This document shows positions 61,338 to 64,000 of a DNA stretch of 64,000 nucleotides, in pieces. The notes below the pieces were generated by a model. That model ran no database searches and was not told where the DNA came from. It saw only the letters and a program-made list of their open reading frames with translations. The first letter of the stretch is position 1. The number at the start of each line of letters is the position of its first letter. This DNA comes from Geodermatophilaceae bacterium URHB0062 (GTDB lineage Bacteria; Actinomycetota; Actinomycetes; Mycobacteriales; Geodermatophilaceae), in the NCBI GenBank assembly GCA_000620185.1, contig JHVO01000010.1:1-64000 (forward strand). The letters are read 5' to 3'. Both the position numbers and the translations under genes were made by a program.

Positions 61338-62120
61338 ATGACCGGCTGGGAGATGGTGGCCGTCGCCGCCGCCGGATTCGCCGCCGGTGGGATCAACGCC
61401 GTCGTCGGCTCCGGCACCCTCGTGACCTTCCCGGTGCTGCTCGCCGTCGGCCTGCCGCCGGTCACCGCCACGGTCAGCAACTCCCTCGGCCTGGTGCCCG
61501 GCAACCTCACCGGCGCGATCGGCTACCGCCGCGAGCTGGCCGGGCAGCGGAGCCTGCTCATCCGCCTGCTCCCCGCCTCGATCCTCGGCGCGCTGACCGG
61601 CGCCTTCCTGCTGCTGCACCTGCCGCCCTCGAGCTTCGAGGCGATCGTGCCGGTGCTGATCGCCCTCGCCGTCGTGCTGGTCGCCGTCCAGCCGGCCCTG
61701 CAGCGGTCGCTGCGCAACCGCCGGCCGGTCGAGGACGGCGTCTCGCCCCACCTCGGCCGCGGACGGCTGACCGCCCTGTTCGCCGGCGCCTATCTGACCG
61801 GCAGCTACGGCGGCTACTTCGCGGCCAGCCAGGGCGTGCTGCAGATCGGCATCTTCGGCCTGCTGCTCCGCGAGACGCTACAGCGGCTCAACGCGATCAA
61901 GAACGTGCTGACGACCGCGGTGAACGGGGTCGCCGCGGCCACCTACATCGTCGTCGCGAACGACCGGGTCGACTGGCGGGCCTCGGCGCTCATCGCCGTC
62001 GGCGCGATCCTCGGCGGCTACACCGGCGCGCGGTTCGGCCGCCGGCTGCCGTCGGCGGTCCTGCGGACGGCGATCGTCCTGCTCGGCCTGGTCGCGATCT
62101 GGGTGCTGCTCCGCCGATGA
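61338..62120 (+). CDS. Sulfite exporter TauE/SafE (TSUP) family permease 1
   Basis: 260 residues with about eight membrane helices. The duplicated TSUP core is visible as AAGFAAGGINAVVGSGTLVTFP near the N-terminus and GAYLTGSYGGYFAASQGVL after the midpoint. Such proteins are thought to carry sulfite, sulfonates or other organic anions; the substrate here is unknown. The stop overlaps the next gene (ATGA), which is a paralogue. Confidence 0.9.
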   Translation: MTGWEMVAVAAAGFAAGGINAVVGSGTLVTFPVLLAVGLPPVTATVSNSLGLVPGNLTGAIGYRRELAGQRSLLIRLLPASILGALTGAFLLLHLPPSSFEAIVPVLIALAVVLVAVQPALQRSLRNRRPVEDGVSPHLGRGRLTALFAGAYLTGSYGGYFAASQGVLQIGIFGLLLRETLQRLNAIKNVLTTAVNGVAAATYIVVANDRVDWRASALIAVGAILGGYTGARFGRRLPSAVLRTAIVLLGLVAIWVLLRR

Positions 62121-62884
62121 CCGTCCTCGAGTTCGTCCTGCTGGTCGTCGCCGGGATCGGCGCCGGCCTGGTCGGCAGCATCGCCGGCCTCGCCTCGCTG
62201 ATCAGCTATCCGGCGCTGCTGGCCACCGGCATCCCGCCCGTGACCGCCAACGTCACCAACACCGTGGCGCTGGTCCTCAACGGCGTGGGGTCTGTGAGCG
62301 CCTCCGTTCCGGAGCTCCAGGGCCAGGGACGGCGACTGCTCCGGCTGGCCGGAGCGGCGCTGCTGGGCGGTGCGTCCGGTGCGGCGCTGCTGCTGCTCAC
62401 CCCGTCGTCGGCGTTCGAGCGGGTCGTGCCGTGGCTGATCGGCGGCGCCTCCGTGGCGATCCTCGTGCAGCGGCCGGCACCCGAGCTGGCACTCGAGGGA
62501 GCCCTTCACCACCCGGAGCACCGCGACCCGCGCTGGCTGCCGCTCGGGGTCTTCGCGATCGCCATCTACGGCGGCTACTTCGGCGCTGCGGCCGGCGTGA
62601 TGATGCTGGCGATGTTCCTGCTCGTCACCGGCGAGGGGCTTCCCCGCAGCAACGCCCTGCGCAACGTCGTCCTCGGGCTGGCGAACGGGATCGCGGCGCT
62701 GGCCTTCGTCTTCCTGTCCCCGGTGGACTGGTCGGCGGTGCTTCCCCTGGCGATCGGGCTCTTCACCGGCGGACGGCTCGGGCCCCGGGTGGTGCGGCGG
62801 GCGCCGCAGACGCTGGTGCGCCGGATCATCGCCGTCCTCGGGCTCGGACTGGCGATCCGGCTGGGCATCCAGGCCTACGGCTGA
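62117..62884 (+). CDS. Sulfite exporter TauE/SafE (TSUP) family permease 2
   Basis: 255 residues, same fold and length as the preceding gene: AGIGAGLVGSIAGLASLISYP at the start and IAIYGGYFGAAAGVMML in the second half. Sequence identity to the first copy looks low to moderate, so this is an old duplication. The translational coupling suggests a two-subunit permease, which is unusual for a family described mostly as single-gene. Confidence 0.9.
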   Translation: MTVLEFVLLVVAGIGAGLVGSIAGLASLISYPALLATGIPPVTANVTNTVALVLNGVGSVSASVPELQGQGRRLLRLAGAALLGGASGAALLLLTPSSAFERVVPWLIGGASVAILVQRPAPELALEGALHHPEHRDPRWLPLGVFAIAIYGGYFGAAAGVMMLAMFLLVTGEGLPRSNALRNVVLGLANGIAALAFVFLSPVDWSAVLPLAIGLFTGGRLGPRVVRRAPQTLVRRIIAVLGLGLAIRLGIQAYG

Positions 62885-62909
62885 TCCGAACGCGACGGCG
62901 CCGTCCGCC

Positions 62910-63236
62910 TCATCCCGCCGGCCCCGTGCCGTTGGCGGCACGACCACCGCGAGGAGCCACGCTCATCGCGACCGTCACCGTGTCACCCTCACCGAACCGC
63001 TCGCGGGTGCGGACGTCCTTTCGGACCGGCAGCACGTACCCGCCGCCACGCGGGAGCAGCGAGGTCTCCCATCGGGTGCCGCCGATCCGCACGCACACCG
63101 GGACGGCGCCCCAGCCGTAGCTGGCCGCCGCCGCCTGCGACTGCACGTAGTCGCACACGTCCGGTGGCAACGGCAACCAGTAGAACGGTGCCGGACCACG
63201 CCACTCGATCAGCTCGGCGCTGAAGGTCGCGTCCAC
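62910..63236 (-). CDS. DUF1905 domain-containing protein
   Basis: 108 residues. The family pattern is clear: TFSAELIEWRGPAPFYWLPLP, then YGWGAVPVCVRIGGTRWETSLLPRGGGY (broken at VCV) and FGEGDTVTV. The small beta-barrel has unknown function. GTG 63236. Convergent with the second TSUP gene; GACGGCGCCGTC (62894-62905) lies between them as a small palindrome. Confidence 0.88.
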   Translation of the reverse strand: MDATFSAELIEWRGPAPFYWLPLPPDVCDYVQSQAAAASYGWGAVPVCVRIGGTRWETSLLPRGGGYVLPVRKDVRTRERFGEGDTVTVAMSVAPRGGRAANGTGPAG

Positions 63237-63299
63237 GCAGGCGGAGGCTAGTGGAGGTCGTCGGCCGGGAGGTGGACGGGCGGCGGGCGATTGTTCCAG

Positions 63300-63328
63300 T
63301 TGACGCTTGATCAAGCATCTGCTTGAGT
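63300..63328 (+). promoter_or_regulatory. Promoter/operator of the ArsR-SRPBCC pair
   Basis: TTGACG (63300-63305) and a weak TTGAGT (63323-63328) are 17 bases apart. Between and over them lie two overlapping inverted repeats, CTTGATCAAG (63306-63315) and CAAGCA-TC-TGCTTG (63312-63325). A repressor bound there would block the promoter, as expected for an autoregulated ArsR gene. Confidence 0.6.
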
Positions 63329-63336
63329 AGCGAACC

Positions 63337-63684
63337 GTGACGGCGACCATGGACGACGAGCGGCTCGACGCGATGTTCGCCGCGCTCGCCGACCGCACCC
63401 GGCGCGACATCGTCGCCCGGCTGAGCGAGGGCGAGGCGACGGTCAAGGAACTCGCGGCCCCCTATGCCATGAGCCTGCAGGCGGTGTCGCAGCACATCGC
63501 GGTGCTCGAACGCAGCGGGCTGGTCGGCCGCAGCCGCCACCGGCAGACCCGGCCGTGCCGGCTGGAACCGGAGGCGCTGGAGGCCGCGGTCTCCTGGATC
63601 GAGGAGAGCCGGCGGGCGTGGACGGATCGGATGGACCGGCTCGAGGCCCATCTGGCCCGCCTGCAGGACGGCGACCAGCGGTGA
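63337..63684 (+). CDS. ArsR-type winged-helix transcriptional regulator
   Basis: 115 residues. LADRTRRDIVARLSEGEATVKELAAPYAMSLQAVSQHIAVLERSGLV, seen in parts, is the typical HTH_20 core (about 16-64), with no metal-binding CxC. This non-metal subgroup is nearly always paired with an SRPBCC/AHSA1 gene, as here, with a GTGA overlap. GTG 63337 or ATG 63349 may start it. Confidence 0.92.
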   Translation: MTATMDDERLDAMFAALADRTRRDIVARLSEGEATVKELAAPYAMSLQAVSQHIAVLERSGLVGRSRHRQTRPCRLEPEALEAAVSWIEESRRAWTDRMDRLEAHLARLQDGDQR

Positions 63685-64000
63685 ACGCCGACGAACTGGT
63701 CCACCGGCGGATTTTCCGCGCACCGCGCGAGCTGGTGTGGCGGTGCCTGACCGAGCCGGCGGAGCTCGCGCAGTTCTGGGGTCCCCGCGGCATGATCGCC
63801 CCCCTCGACGGCATCGTCGTCGAACTCCACGCCGGGGGGCGGTTCGAGACCCTGATGATCGGCGACCACGGCAGCCACCGAATGGTCGCCACGTTCACCG
63901 ACGTGGCCCCGCCCGAACGGCTCGCCTGGATCGAGCCGGCCAGCGGGGTGCACACGACCGGCACGCTCACCGACCTCGGCGACGGCAGCACCGAGGTCGT
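63681..64000 (+). CDS. SRPBCC/AHSA1 domain protein (3' end beyond window)
   Basis: The first 106 codons are present. RIFRAPRELVWRCLTEPAELAQFWGP is the START-like opening, GGRFETLMIGDHGSHRMVATFTDV the middle strands, and LTDLGDGSTEVV the last visible part. The helix-grip fold binds hydrophobic ligands; the role is unknown. Co-translated with the ArsR-type regulator. Confidence 0.9.
   Translation, partial: MNADELVHRRIFRAPRELVWRCLTEPAELAQFWGPRGMIAPLDGIVVELHAGGRFETLMIGDHGSHRMVATFTDVAPPERLAWIEPASGVHTTGTLTDLGDGSTEV

Overview
This window is a high-GC actinobacterial chromosome segment with dense gene packing, frequent GTG starts and many 4-base gene overlaps. The partial 16S rRNA at the left edge, its actinobacterial-type leader, the F420-type oxidoreductases and the GAF-ANTAR protein all fit an Actinomycetota genome. 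The 16S sequence and the gene content suggest Geodermatophilaceae (Blastococcus/Geodermatophilus/Modestobacter), but that family call is recall-based inference and was not tested. I saw no insertion sequence, prophage, CRISPR array or tRNA.

Layout. 1-541: 5' end of a 16S rRNA gene on the minus strand, with leader and promoter. 619-11224: a long minus-strand operon argC-J-B-D-F-R-G-H, followed by a 3-methyladenine DNA glycosylase and tyrS. Almost every junction is an ATGA/GTGA overlap, and an ArgR-like operator abuts argC. 11268-15519: a membrane protein, a BKACE-family enzyme, a haem-oxygenase-like diiron protein, a glycosyltransferase and a VOC protein. 15551-19891: pheS-pheT followed by a short-chain dehydrogenase. 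20074-23985: an EamA transporter, a four-domain EAL-DICT-LOV-GGDEF protein (a predicted blue-light-gated c-di-GMP enzyme) and a TetR regulator. 24235-26795: a SpoU methyltransferase and the infC-rpmI-rplT operon, with a structured leader and an apparent AUC start on infC. 26820-31300: a PH-domain protein, an MBL hydrolase, a small P-loop kinase, and a GAF-ANTAR protein coupled to a SpoIIE-type phosphatase.

31331-34616 and 43003-48505 hold two parts of a nitrate assimilation system. The first part is a HemD-winged-helix protein and the NarK transporter. The second is a nasA-nirB-nirD operon. narK and nasA carry the same spaced motif (GTGAG-N6-GGAAC) at the same distance, 56-57 bases, upstream of their starts, which suggests one nitrogen regulator, probably GlnR. 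Between the two parts lie two unrecognised genes, a glycolipid-binding-like protein, a valyl-tRNA synthetase away from its usual partners, a GrpB protein, a methyltransferase/flavoprotein pair divergent from an XRE-cupin regulator, and a 2'-5' RNA ligase-like protein.

48654-64000: GNAT enzymes, an anti-sigma-like ATPase, a YCII/ECF42-type sigma pair with a matching promoter motif, two very small minus-strand genes, two F420/flavin-type oxidoreductases, arfB, an aminoglycoside-phosphotransferase-like protein, a YidD with a repetitive N-terminus, homocysteine methyltransferase, a stress-type SDR, a DUF3516 Ski2-like helicase, two tandem TSUP permeases, a DUF1905 protein, and an ArsR/SRPBCC pair that runs off the right edge.

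A feature recurs throughout the window. Gene ends carry strong hairpins without a T-run, and in at least five places the stop codon lies inside a hairpin arm. In two of those, one palindrome holds the stop codons of both convergent genes.
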